DNA of 26,373 bases from assembly GCF_001039355.2 (NCBI RefSeq), contig NW_019773585.1, positions 33,507-59,879 of the forward strand, written 5' to 3'. How positions within the stretch are numbered: the stretch's first letter is position 1; the number at the start of each line of letters is the position of its first letter. The notes beneath the pieces were generated by a model. That model was not told the origin of the DNA, ran no database searches, and saw only the letters and a list, made by a program, of their open reading frames with translations. A program made the position numbers and the translations under genes. Source of the DNA: Lingula anatina. Taxonomy: Eukaryota; Brachiopoda; Lingulata; Lingulida; Lingulidae. Positions 1 through 8,317 of the stretch are shown here, piece after piece.

Positions 1-47
1 TTCCCTCTCCTATTTCCTGCATTTGTCCCATTTATGGTAAAAAAAGG

Positions 48-90
<43 letters not shown>

Positions 91-720
91 AATATGGCCG
101 CCACACACCCCTTACCATTATGAGTCAAGGTACCATCTGTCCTTTATAGAAAAGTTCATATATCTACTTTAATGAAGCATATGTTATTTCTATTTTACAA
201 TTTTTGGGTAAAGGAGAATTGGCCTCATTTTCACAAGTGTTTGCAACGAAGCCATGGTTTCTATAATCTAGAACTGCTTTCAATAATGGAAAAAGCTAAA
301 TTTTATCAAATATAGAATGTCTCCAATAATGTGTGCATTTTTGCTATCTGAATGCATAATTAAAGTTTGATGATTAGAGAAAAATACAATATTGCTGCCA
401 TACACCCCTTACCGATATGTGTTAAAGGCGAAACATATATCATATCAAAATCTCTTTTAATGAAGTATATTATACTTTAATTTTAAAACATACGGGTAAA
501 GTACACTTGTTTTAATTTTATAAACGTTAACTGTAGACTACCTTTTAATCCAGTATGGCCACTGTACCCAAGACGTCAGCCAAAATTTGACCAATTTCGC
601 CATTTAATCCCATTTCTTTACGTCAGAATTTCTTTCAATCTTCTAGAAGCAAAATTTCATCAAACATAGATGCTCTACCCTAACTTCCTGCATTTTTAAC
701 TATCTATATACAGAATACAG
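1..720. repeat. Diverged tandem repeat, about 300 bp per unit
   Basis: Two fuller units can be aligned by eye, about 90-388 and 389-715, and positions 1-88 look like the tail of a third. Each unit starts near an ACAATAT word followed by a shared CACCCCTTACC word (about 107 and 404). Later each has a TTTAATGAAG word, a TCTAGAA word with TTATCAAA or TTCATCAAA, and an end near TGCATTTTT. A 35-nt poly-A run (55-89) separates the partial unit from the next. I cannot assign it to a named family; it may be a satellite fragment or a mobile-element remnant. No coding potential was seen. Confidence 0.6.
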
Positions 721-945
721 AACTATCCTGAGTTACTTTTTAAAGTGACACTGAATGGAGATTGCGATTATACTTCCATACCATCATCGAGTTCTATTCT
801 CATCTCATATGCAAGTTTCCCCAATGCATGTCAAACGGTAGTATTCTCTTCCAGCCAGCACAAGAATACGACCCTAAATATTCCGCAGTTAAAGTGGCCC
901 CTTTAAGGCTCTGGATAAATATAATAAACCACTCCTACTGTTTAG

Positions 946-990
946 AACTGTGATGACGCACTGCACTTAGCAACAGCCAATGGCTTTGTT
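946..990 (+). promoter_or_regulatory. Possible proximal promoter of TRIM copy 1
   Basis: A CRE-like TGATGACGC word (about 951) and a CCAAT box inside GCCAATGGC (976-984) lie about 140-175 bp before the ATG. An AT-rich GATAAATATAATAAA stretch sits just upstream, near 914. These are motif matches only and no transcription start can be fixed. Copy 2 does not clearly share this part; homology to its 5' flank starts nearer the gene. Confidence 0.25.
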
Positions 991-1015
991 ACCCTTTGCC
1001 GTTTTTTAAGTATTT

Positions 1016-1125
1016 ATTTACATACTAAAAGGTGAAATCAATAAAAGGCAGGTTTCACGTTAATAACCCAACAGGGTCGGCGTCTATACAGCTCTGTGCA
1101 CAGCCTTGGAAATAAAATAGTCAAG
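1016..1125 (+). promoter_or_regulatory. Conserved 5' flank / 5' UTR of TRIM copy 1
   Basis: This 110-bp block aligns with the block just before TRIM copy 2 (8210-8317). Shared words include ATTTACATA, GGTAAAATCA or GGTGAAATCA, and a GGGTCG-CGTCTA-ACAGC core at 1074-1092. Copy 3 lacks it. It probably holds the core promoter and 5' leader inherited from the ancestral gene. No splice sites are needed to explain it. Confidence 0.5.
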
Positions 1126-3366
1126 ATGGCGATGAAAGGTTGTTATAACGTCTTCAGTGAGAACTTTTTAACGTGTCATATATGTCTAGAGGAATATAAA
1201 AACCCGAGAGTGCTCCCCTGTTACCACACGTTCTGCCTGGAATGCATTGCTGACCATGCAGCCAAGAATGGTGTCCAGAACAAGTTCTCCTGTCCCGTGT
1301 GTCGCCAAGAGGCCCCCGTACCACCAGGTGGGTTAGAAACTCTCGTGAAAAACTTCTTCTTATTGAAATTAATAGACTTCATTAAAAGTCAGAAAGCGCC
1401 CGAGGGAAGACTTTGTGAGTATTGTAACCATAAAGAGGCCACTTTCATGTGCGAAGGGTGTCCAGAAACCAACCAATTGTGCGCTACATGTACATGTCGT
1501 GATATTCACGACAAAATACCGTCTTACAAGGGTCCTTCGTTTGTACCTCTGTCACAAGTCGATTTCTCAGTTAACCCTGCTGACATGCAAGATCAGTTAC
1601 GTCATATATTAGATAAAGCTCAATACTGCGACGAACACGACGGAGAACCGCTGGCATTCTATTGTGAAAATGATGACACTGTTATATGCAGAGAATGTAT
1701 TGTAAAAGTCCATAGCAAACACGATTTCAAAGATGTGGGGGATGTGGTGAAAGTTCAGCGAGATCTAATACAAGGCAAGCTAAAGTGCCTCCCTACTGAG
1801 AAACTGTCTCGATTTGAAAAGGCGGAGAATGCCATCGTACGGACGGAAGAGAGGCTGACAGAAAATCAGACAAAGGTACTCCGTTTGGTTGATTCTCAGA
1901 AATTAGCTATGACGAAAGAGATAAAAGAAAACAGTAAAACCATTGAAAGAGAACTAAATACTTATTATCATGAAGTAGAGAAAGACGTGCGTCAACAGAC
2001 CGACGCGTATTTAGCAAGTGTAAAACATCATTTGAAAACGTATCAAAATAAAGTACAGTCCGATTACAACGAAATGCAAAAAGCCTTAGATACCAAAAGC
2101 AACGAGATAACGGCAGAAGTTAAGGCACTCACCTCCACGCAGCTGAAGACTTTAGAAGCTGAAAAGGACAAGCAAGAAATGAGCAAGATTTCCATTCAAA
2201 GCATTTGTAATTTCGCTCAGCAGCTCACAGACACTGGTTCTGACGTCGAGGTCATGACCCACTCTAAAACACTCCAAACTAGAATTCAGGAGTCACAGTC
2301 AGTAGAACCAGTCTTTGATACCAAGATCACCGACATAACATTTACACCAGGGCAAACAGCAATGGACGTTGTGCTGCAGTTTCCTAAAATCCCTGAACCA
2401 CAGCTGTCCATCAAAACGGGGTCCATTACGGCCAAAACATACCGGGGTCCCTTGGATGCATATTTTGGAGGTTTAAAACAAAAGAGAGCGAACTATCCTG
2501 CGCTGAAGGAATTTCTAAAGGTAACCTGGCTTGATAAGCCGGTGCGGAATATTTGTTTTAACGTGGGGGGTACACCGTGGGATATCCAGTGCACAGATGA
2601 CGGTTGTATTTTAGTTTTACATAGTGATGACTTTTCTCGTGATACAGTGTCCGTATTCTCCAGCACAGATCAATGTAATCGTGAGATCAGTATAGAGGGA
2701 AGGGCGTGGCGTATCGCTACAGTCAGTAACGATAGATTCTCGGCCACATGCGACGATAAATGCTGCAGACTGTATTCAACATCAGGTCAGGTTATCCGAT
2801 GTTTTGGTGAGGGTGATATGTCTGACCCCTGGGGTGTCACTGTGGACCGTACAGAGGGTAAGGTGTACGTGTGTGATAGTGGTGCACAGTGCATCTGTGT
2901 GTACGACATACAGTCTTTTCAACTTGTTAACAGAATTCCTATCCCATTGTGCAGTAGAGGTTCATCCCACTGTGCATACCACCACGACATCAATGCAATC
3001 ATAGTCAGCGACCACGGTGCCCACTGTGTGTTTGCAGTGACACCTCAGGGTGACGTCATGTTCCAATACGGAGCACGAGGTCAAAGTGGAAGTGCAGACG
3101 GACAACTGAGTAATCCACTAGGAGTGAGTGTAGATAAGTTTGGACACATATTCATAGCTGACAGTGATAATCACAGGGTGGTTGTCCTTGGTTCAGACGG
3201 AAAGTTTCAACGTAACATTTTGAGAAGGAAGTTTCAACGTAACATTTTGAGAAGGAGTGGCAATATCAGATCTCCTTTGTCAGTTGCGGTCAGTAGCAAC
3301 GGGGAGCTTGTTATTGGAAGTGACAGATGTGAAATATCCACGTATAAGTATATTGATATCAAATAA
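1126..3366 (+). CDS. TRIM-like RING/B-box/coiled-coil/NHL protein, copy 1
   Basis: Single-exon gene for 746 residues, predicted to be an E3 ubiquitin ligase that takes ubiquitin from an E2 through its RING and picks targets with its propeller. The start is ATG 1126, with A at -3 and G at +4, at the place homologous to the copy 2 start; the open frame runs back to a GTG at 1096 but has no earlier ATG. RING C3HC4 ligands are C17, C20, C32, H34, C37, C40, C56 and C59. B-box 1 uses C97, C100, C109, C112 and C119; B-box 2 uses C168, H171, C180, D183, C188, C191, H196 and H199. A coiled coil follows at about 205-390, then an NHL-type propeller from about 466 to the end, with clear units near 563 and 660. 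Two in-frame microduplications are private to this copy: ACATGT twice at 1486-1497 in B-box 1, and 27 bp twice at 3202-3255 near the C-terminus. Automated pipelines would probably name it TRIM2-, TRIM56- or TRIM71-like; a true orthologue is unlikely. Confidence 0.95.
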   Translation: MAMKGCYNVFSENFLTCHICLEEYKNPRVLPCYHTFCLECIADHAAKNGVQNKFSCPVCRQEAPVPPGGLETLVKNFFLLKLIDFIKSQKAPEGRLCEYCNHKEATFMCEGCPETNQLCATCTCRDIHDKIPSYKGPSFVPLSQVDFSVNPADMQDQLRHILDKAQYCDEHDGEPLAFYCENDDTVICRECIVKVHSKHDFKDVGDVVKVQRDLIQGKLKCLPTEKLSRFEKAENAIVRTEERLTENQTKVLRLVDSQKLAMTKEIKENSKTIERELNTYYHEVEKDVRQQTDAYLASVKHHLKTYQNKVQSDYNEMQKALDTKSNEITAEVKALTSTQLKTLEAEKDKQEMSKISIQSICNFAQQLTDTGSDVEVMTHSKTLQTRIQESQSVEPVFDTKITDITFTPGQTAMDVVLQFPKIPEPQLSIKTGSITAKTYRGPLDAYFGGLKQKRANYPALKEFLKVTWLDKPVRNICFNVGGTPWDIQCTDDGCILVLHSDDFSRDTVSVFSSTDQCNREISIEGRAWRIATVSNDRFSATCDDKCCRLYSTSGQVIRCFGEGDMSDPWGVTVDRTEGKVYVCDSGAQCICVYDIQSFQLVNRIPIPLCSRGSSHCAYHHDINAIIVSDHGAHCVFAVTPQGDVMFQYGARGQSGSADGQLSNPLGVSVDKFGHIFIADSDNHRVVVLGSDGKFQRNILRRKFQRNILRRSGNIRSPLSVAVSSNGELVIGSDRCEISTYKYIDIK
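3202..3255 (+). repeat. Perfect in-frame 27-bp tandem duplication
   Basis: Two identical 27-nt units (3202-3228 and 3229-3255) each encode KFQRNILRR, residues 693-701 and 702-710 of TRIM copy 1. Copies 2 and 3 have one divergent version at this site (RFLRNICTK and RFLRYIWTK). The exact identity suggests a very recent event. It adds nine mostly basic and hydrophobic residues in or beside the last propeller strand. Confidence 0.95.
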
Positions 3367-4450
3367 CTTATGATTTGACACTGTGATGATGTTTGAATTG
3401 TGATTAATATCACAGAGGAAAATGTAATGAACACACGTTTAACGTACTTTAGAACCATCCAGTACCATGTTTGTAAAGACATATGAGGTTATCAATTTGA
3501 TCGCTTTTAGAACTTTCATCCTATGCAGATCACCAAATAATTGATTTCAATTTAAGTTAATATCTATATTTTATAAAATATAATTAATAACAGTGGATTG
3601 ATATTTGGCCTGTTAATGAAATGTGTTGGTAATATATATTTTTTTCATGTGAGGAGTTTTTATAGGTATAGGATTGATATGGTATATAACAAGAATTATA
3701 AAGATTAGCCTTTGCTGGTTATTGGCACTAGTCTGAAATACAACTTGATGTTTAGAAGTGAAATCAAATGAGTTTTGATTTTGTTAGTTATCATGATTAT
3801 TAATATCATTTTGCTAAGCACTGAATTTCCGCTGTACAAACGCGGTTGCCAGCAGAACATTTTTTTCTTTTCTGTAGTCTAAACATGTTCATGTCGACTG
3901 TAGAGTCGATACGGGCATAATAAAACAAATAGTGCAAAGTCCTGAAAGGACTTCAAAATATAGTGCCGAGTTAGCGAAAATAAGAGCAGGAGCCCTGCTT
4001 TCTCTGTCTGGGCACTGTTCTAATTTAAATACAATGTGCAGGACAACCAGAACCTTAAGAGGGAGGGGCCGAGAGAGGAATTGGGACATGGCAAGAGCGT
4101 CGACGTGATCATGAAAAATTAAAATATATTGATAATTAACTCGAGAAGTAACTTACAATTATTTCCATTGAGCAAGGTTCACGTGTACTATATCGTGGCG
4201 CCTAAAATAATATGTAAGTTACAGACTCTACTTAATACAAGATAAATTGTTGAATAAGCTACAACAATTCATGGCTTTTATAAGTAATTACTTTATAGGA
4301 TTTATCATTCGCATTCCCGAAGTATGTGGTATTATTAAGTGGCATATAGAAAAATAGATAAACGACAGTCGGATTTTCTGCCCCCATCTTTCTACGCTTA
4401 TGACTGCATGAGGTGATTGAAAAAAGTTGGGGTAAGCCCCTGCCCATTAT
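3367..4450 (+). repeat. 3' flank of copy 1, distant homologue of the copy 2 and 3 flanks
   Basis: Non-coding. Patches align in order with the flanks of the other two genes: GATGTTTGAATTG just after the stop; GCGGTTG-CAGCAGAACAT near 3841; the ACAAATAG word near 3925; CCTAAAATAA-ATGTAAG near 4201; GATAAGCTACAA near 4255; and a TTCT-TGACT-G-AAGT word near 4390. An AATAAA at 3919 is a possible poly-A signal. Similarity fades after about 4450. The divergence is far greater than between copies 2 and 3, so this is an older duplication. A partial second copy of its end (TACGCTTATGACTG) occurs near 4871. Confidence 0.6.
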
Positions 4451-5338
4451 ACGTCACAATAAACAGCACACAATTGGTTTCTTTACATTGATATCGCTTT
4501 ATTAATGACAAAAAAAAAAAAAAAAAAAAAAAATTCTCGCGAGAGGTGGACGCCACTTTTACCCATGTCTTTTGTCTATGTTACACACTATTTAATCGTC
4601 TAAATTTCCATTAAAAGGCATCAAAACTCTGATTCACGAAGCTTATGATAACAATGATGACCTGATTATTTTTTTAGAAGCTGAAGGGGAGGGGCCAGGC
4701 ACCCCCTTACCCGTGAGAGGGAGGGGTGCACGTGGAAGGTCGATTTTACAGGATTCATAATTAAATGTTTTTTAGTGTCTCCTATTATTAAGATGTATAG
4801 AGTCTAATGTATATACATGTACATGTACATGCAGGTTCTCCTCCCCCCTCCACCGCCATCTACATTGTACCTACGCTTATGACTGACGTGACTAAAAAAA
4901 GTTGAAGGGGGGGGGGGGTAATTTATTTGATGTCAAAAGAAGATATGCTGTATATAAATGACAGTAGACGAGGACATTAATTTCTCTGCGGTCTTTGTCC
5001 TTTGTTGATTCCATGATGTTCCAAGAGGTCATCTTAACATGTCAGGTTACGCTATCTACAGTATACGCTAATAAAACCAGAGTAGGGTTTCCAGTTCAGG
5101 TGTTATGATGTTGTTTTCTCGATGTCACTTCAAAATAGAAGAGACGCTTGGAAAACGACATGTACATGAATATTTATTGAATAGGTGCCCACAGTGTGCA
5201 CTATTGCCGTATCCCTGGGTAGTTATGTTTTCTGCATTTCGTTCAATTAAACGAGATTCGTACACATACATGCCATTATAAAAATCAACATCATTTTGCA
5301 GTAAAGTGCTTTGATAACCAACACACACACATACACAT
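4451..5338. other. Gene-free stretch with homopolymers
   Basis: No convincing coding region. It contains a poly-A run (4510-4533), a perfect TCTCGCGAGA palindrome (4535-4544), G-rich and C-rich patches at 4683-4730 and 4840-4860, an ATGTACATGT palindromic run near 4815, and a G run at about 4907-4918. The TCTCGCGAGA word is a known metazoan core-promoter motif, but no downstream gene is visible here. Confidence 0.5.
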
Positions 5339-5359
5339 TATCTCATGACGCTTTCCACA

Positions 5360-5820
5360 GTGTAGACTGCTTCGTCGGTTTTGCCCATGAAATTGACAAA
5401 TCAAATACACCTTTCATTATTGACTATTTATAAGAGAAAACCTTAGCATTTTTACAAATGTATTTTCCCAAATTTACTACTATGAAACTTGGTTATAGTG
5501 TAGTCAGTGTCTTTTCTTATATTTATTTTTCTATTTAATCACTTGTGTATTTGATTATCTGTGAGAAAAGATCGAATGTAAATATGCTGTGATACGTAAC
5601 GTAAATAAGACTGATTAAATCTCCCAATAACCTATAATGATTTTTTACTTCATCAATATACACCCTTGGTAATCCAAATATTTATATAGTACTTAACATT
5701 GGAAATCCATTGAATTCTCCATGTTCTCAGGACAAATCGATGATCACGTGTATTATTTTGTCTGCTGTGTCCGATTTTAACTTTCTGAACAATTATAACA
5801 GACGGTGTCGGTAACAACGC
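5360..5820. repeat. Diverged direct repeat, left copy
   Basis: Aligns in order with 6185-6580. Shared words include GAATTGACAAA-type sequence near 5390, TATTATTGA near 5418, GTAATC-AAATATT near 5669, TTCTCCAT-T-CAGGACAAATCGATG near 5715, and CTGAACA-TTTATA near 5785. Many substitutions and small indels separate the copies, so the duplication is old. Short open frames in it are not conserved in the other copy. Confidence 0.55.
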
Positions 5821-6184
5821 TATCTTTACACTATCCACTATCGAGTAGGATATCCTGCAGTTTTATGATGCATTTTTTCTCTTCAATATATAGATGCATG
5901 GTTACAAAAACGATATGTGTTGCACTATTTATCGTATCGATTCCCACACTTTTTAATTGGTGTCCCCAGTTTTCAGTACGTAATTTGTCACCCGGGAGAA
6001 GCAGTTTTTCCAAACTTTCTGCAGTTGCTAATATCTCGTGCACATACATGAGCTTTAAAAAAAAAAAACATTTATCTTGCTTCGCTGGGTATTAAGTAAA
6101 GAGCGTGGGTAATAACTAAGGATATAATTGATCCTTTGGTACACACCAACCACGCATGCGCATACATGTACGTCGTGCACGCTG

Positions 6185-6580
6185 CGGTATAGATTGCCTC
6201 ATCAATGAATTGACAAAATTACTCCTGGTATTATTGATTTTTCAAATCAAAAGTCTTGCTTAATATGTGATTATTTTCAAATTCTGTGTCCCCTGCTAGT
6301 TGTACCGGCACTGCGTTTGTCCACTTACTGTGCTTTTTTGTTTGGTTATCACTCCAAAAAATTAACATCTGTAAATTTTTAATTTTTTAAAATATATTAG
6401 TGACAATAAAAGTAATCATACGCCATTAGTAATCTAAATATTGCGGTGGTTAACGATAGAAAGATCGACTGATTTCTCCATTTCACAGGACAAATCGATG
6501 GTCTTATGTATTGTTTTGTCAACTTTTCCTTTTTTTCCACCTCCTGAACACTTTATACCACGTCGTGTCTGTTACTAATG
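6185..6580. repeat. Diverged direct repeat, right copy
   Basis: Partner of 5360-5820, about 790 bp downstream. The best-preserved part is the CAGGACAAATCGATGGTC stretch near 6486, which matches the left copy closely. It could be a degraded mobile-element pair or a local segmental duplication; no target-site duplication or terminal repeats could be recognised. Confidence 0.55.
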
Positions 6581-6862
6581 AGCAGACAAGTCTTGTCCTC
6601 TATTGGGCGGATCTTAAATCATCTTCATTACGTGGTGTATAAAATACTAGGTTCTAACAAACTAAAGCAATATATGAATGCACATTATTTTAAACAGCAA
6701 TACACAGGAGTGGTTGGCTTGAAAGAGCTCTGATAGTCTTCATTTAGAACTTTTAACGTGTCTCTTTATAACGAAATCTTATTTCTCTCGAGCAAAACAA
6801 AAAAAAAGCTATTCCACCTACATGTACCCGCGAATTACCAGCAGACGGTAAGTAAACACACG

Positions 6863-6866
<4 letters not shown>

Positions 6867-6905
<39 letters not shown>
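6867..6905. repeat. (CA)n microsatellite
   Basis: About 19 uninterrupted CA dinucleotides, flanked by imperfect CGCA units. It creates low-complexity open frames on both strands, which are not genes. Confidence 0.95.
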
Positions 6906-6909
<4 letters not shown>

Positions 6910-7829
6910 ACAAAATCACACGCACGCAGTCCAACATAAACAGGTACACTCACATTTCCGGAACAGAAAAAATATTTTCGAGAAAAGAGAGGTCAAAGTG
7001 GCCATTGGTACGAACTGTATTTATATGAATTACCAGAGGTAACTTTTTTGTTTAGTTTTTACAACAAATAAATTTATTTAAGACATTAACTGAACGCCAG
7101 GGGGGCTTTCAATGGCTTTGGAACTCCCGATTACTAAGAAAGTTAGAGCAGCCTTTTCTACTTTCTTCTGATTAGATTTCCAGGAAAATGGTTTTCAGGC
7201 GTCAAAGCTGCTAAGAATATCATACCTTTTGGATAAGACGAGGTTTAACATTTCAACGAAACTAGTAAACGACAACATAGGAAGATCTCGCAGCGAGTAA
7301 ACGGTTAATAATTATTCTGATAATTTCAACCAGAGGCATAATTGAGATCGTTTTAAATTTAAAAAAAGTTAAATTAAAGGTGGGCTCCATTTTAATTTGG
7401 TCCGGGCCTTACACCATAGAAAGGGAGCCAGACAGGGCAGTGTCCCTAGAGCTGCTATCATTTTACAGGCAAGCTGAGTGTAGAAATATGGTTGATTTGT
7501 TCCTGTTCTTCTTTCTATCTCTCGTTTATACAGAAAAACACTCATGGACATTCACTTTAGGGCATCCCATGGGGTCCCGAGGCTCATATGTATCCGAAGC
7601 AAGAACGAGGCTCTATAGAATTCCTGTAAAGTCCAAGAAAGTCTAATAGAACGACCTATGAACTTTTCGTAAGGGAAGACAGCACACGCAGCTACATCTA
7701 TATCATTACTTGTGGAAAGTACTGCACTGATAGCTGGCGATACAGATGTCTGTTTAATTAGTAAAAAGTTACCGCTATACTGTGTAATAAGGAAGGGGGG
7801 TTGGGCACACACACAATCTCACACATAGA

Positions 7830-7833
<4 letters not shown>

Positions 7834-7867
<34 letters not shown>

Positions 7868-7875
7868 GAGAGAGA
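7834..7875. repeat. (GA)n microsatellite
   Basis: Fifteen or so GA dinucleotides, then an imperfect GGAAGAGAGAGACGG tail. A short CACACACACAC run lies just upstream at 7805-7814. Confidence 0.95.
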
Positions 7876-8209
7876 CGGGAGAGGGCATACACCACACAAA
7901 ATGCTCTGAATAGCATAGCTTAACCATGACCTTACATCGTCCTCGCCTTCAACAAAAAAGTGACATTATTTTTATTGTTACACGTCTTTGACCGTTTCTT
8001 TACCAGGTACCTGTACAATAACTGGTTTACTGTTTTTAAGTGGCGCTCTACATTAAACAGCACTACGAGTGCATATATCCCCTACGACATGTATACGTAA
8101 AGACTTGGTTTGATGTTTGGTTCGTGGAATAAAAGAAAAACACCTGAATTACAATCACACTCTCCGTTCTGTAGTTCACTTATTATTTAAATATCTCCGT
8201 CAATATTAC

Positions 8210-8317
8210 ATTTACATATTAAAGGTAAAATCAGTGCAAGGTAGCTTTGAAATCAATAACACGGAAGGGTCGACGTCTACACAGCCCTTTGCCAAACCTG
8301 GGAGGTGAAGTCACACG
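8210..8317 (+). promoter_or_regulatory. Conserved 5' flank / 5' UTR of TRIM copy 2
   Basis: Homologous to 1016-1125 before copy 1, with the same GGGTCG-CGTCTA-ACAGC core at 8267-8285. An in-frame TGA at 8306 supports the ATG at 8318 as the start. It is the ancestral 5' leader that copy 3 has lost. Confidence 0.5.

Larger units (their letters stand above)
6581..8209. other. Gene-free stretch upstream of TRIM copy 2
   Basis: Apart from the two microsatellites, nothing is recognised. Open frames of 60-94 codons on both strands (about 7380-7812) have no familiar motif and no copy elsewhere in the window. Two strong-looking donor words occur (ACGGTAAGT at 6847 and AGAGGTAACT at 7034), but no exon chain can be built from them. 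Confidence 0.5.

Noticed and set aside
1096-1125. GTG at 1096 as start of TRIM copy 1 (and GTG at 20303 for copy 3)
   Set aside because: GTG is not a normal start in animal nuclear genes; the ATGs at 1126 and 20327 have good context and match the copy 2 start region.
2804-3004. Alternate-frame open frames inside the propeller, also at 9993-10193
   Set aside because: They overlap conserved TRIM coding sequence in another frame, and their conservation follows from the sense protein.
6753-7042. Open frames on both strands near 6750-7040
   Set aside because: They are produced by the (CA)n tract, which reads as HTHT or CVCV repeats.
7369-7812. Overlapping 60-88-codon frames on both strands
   Set aside because: No recognisable motif, no second copy and no splice context; the length is within chance for this window.
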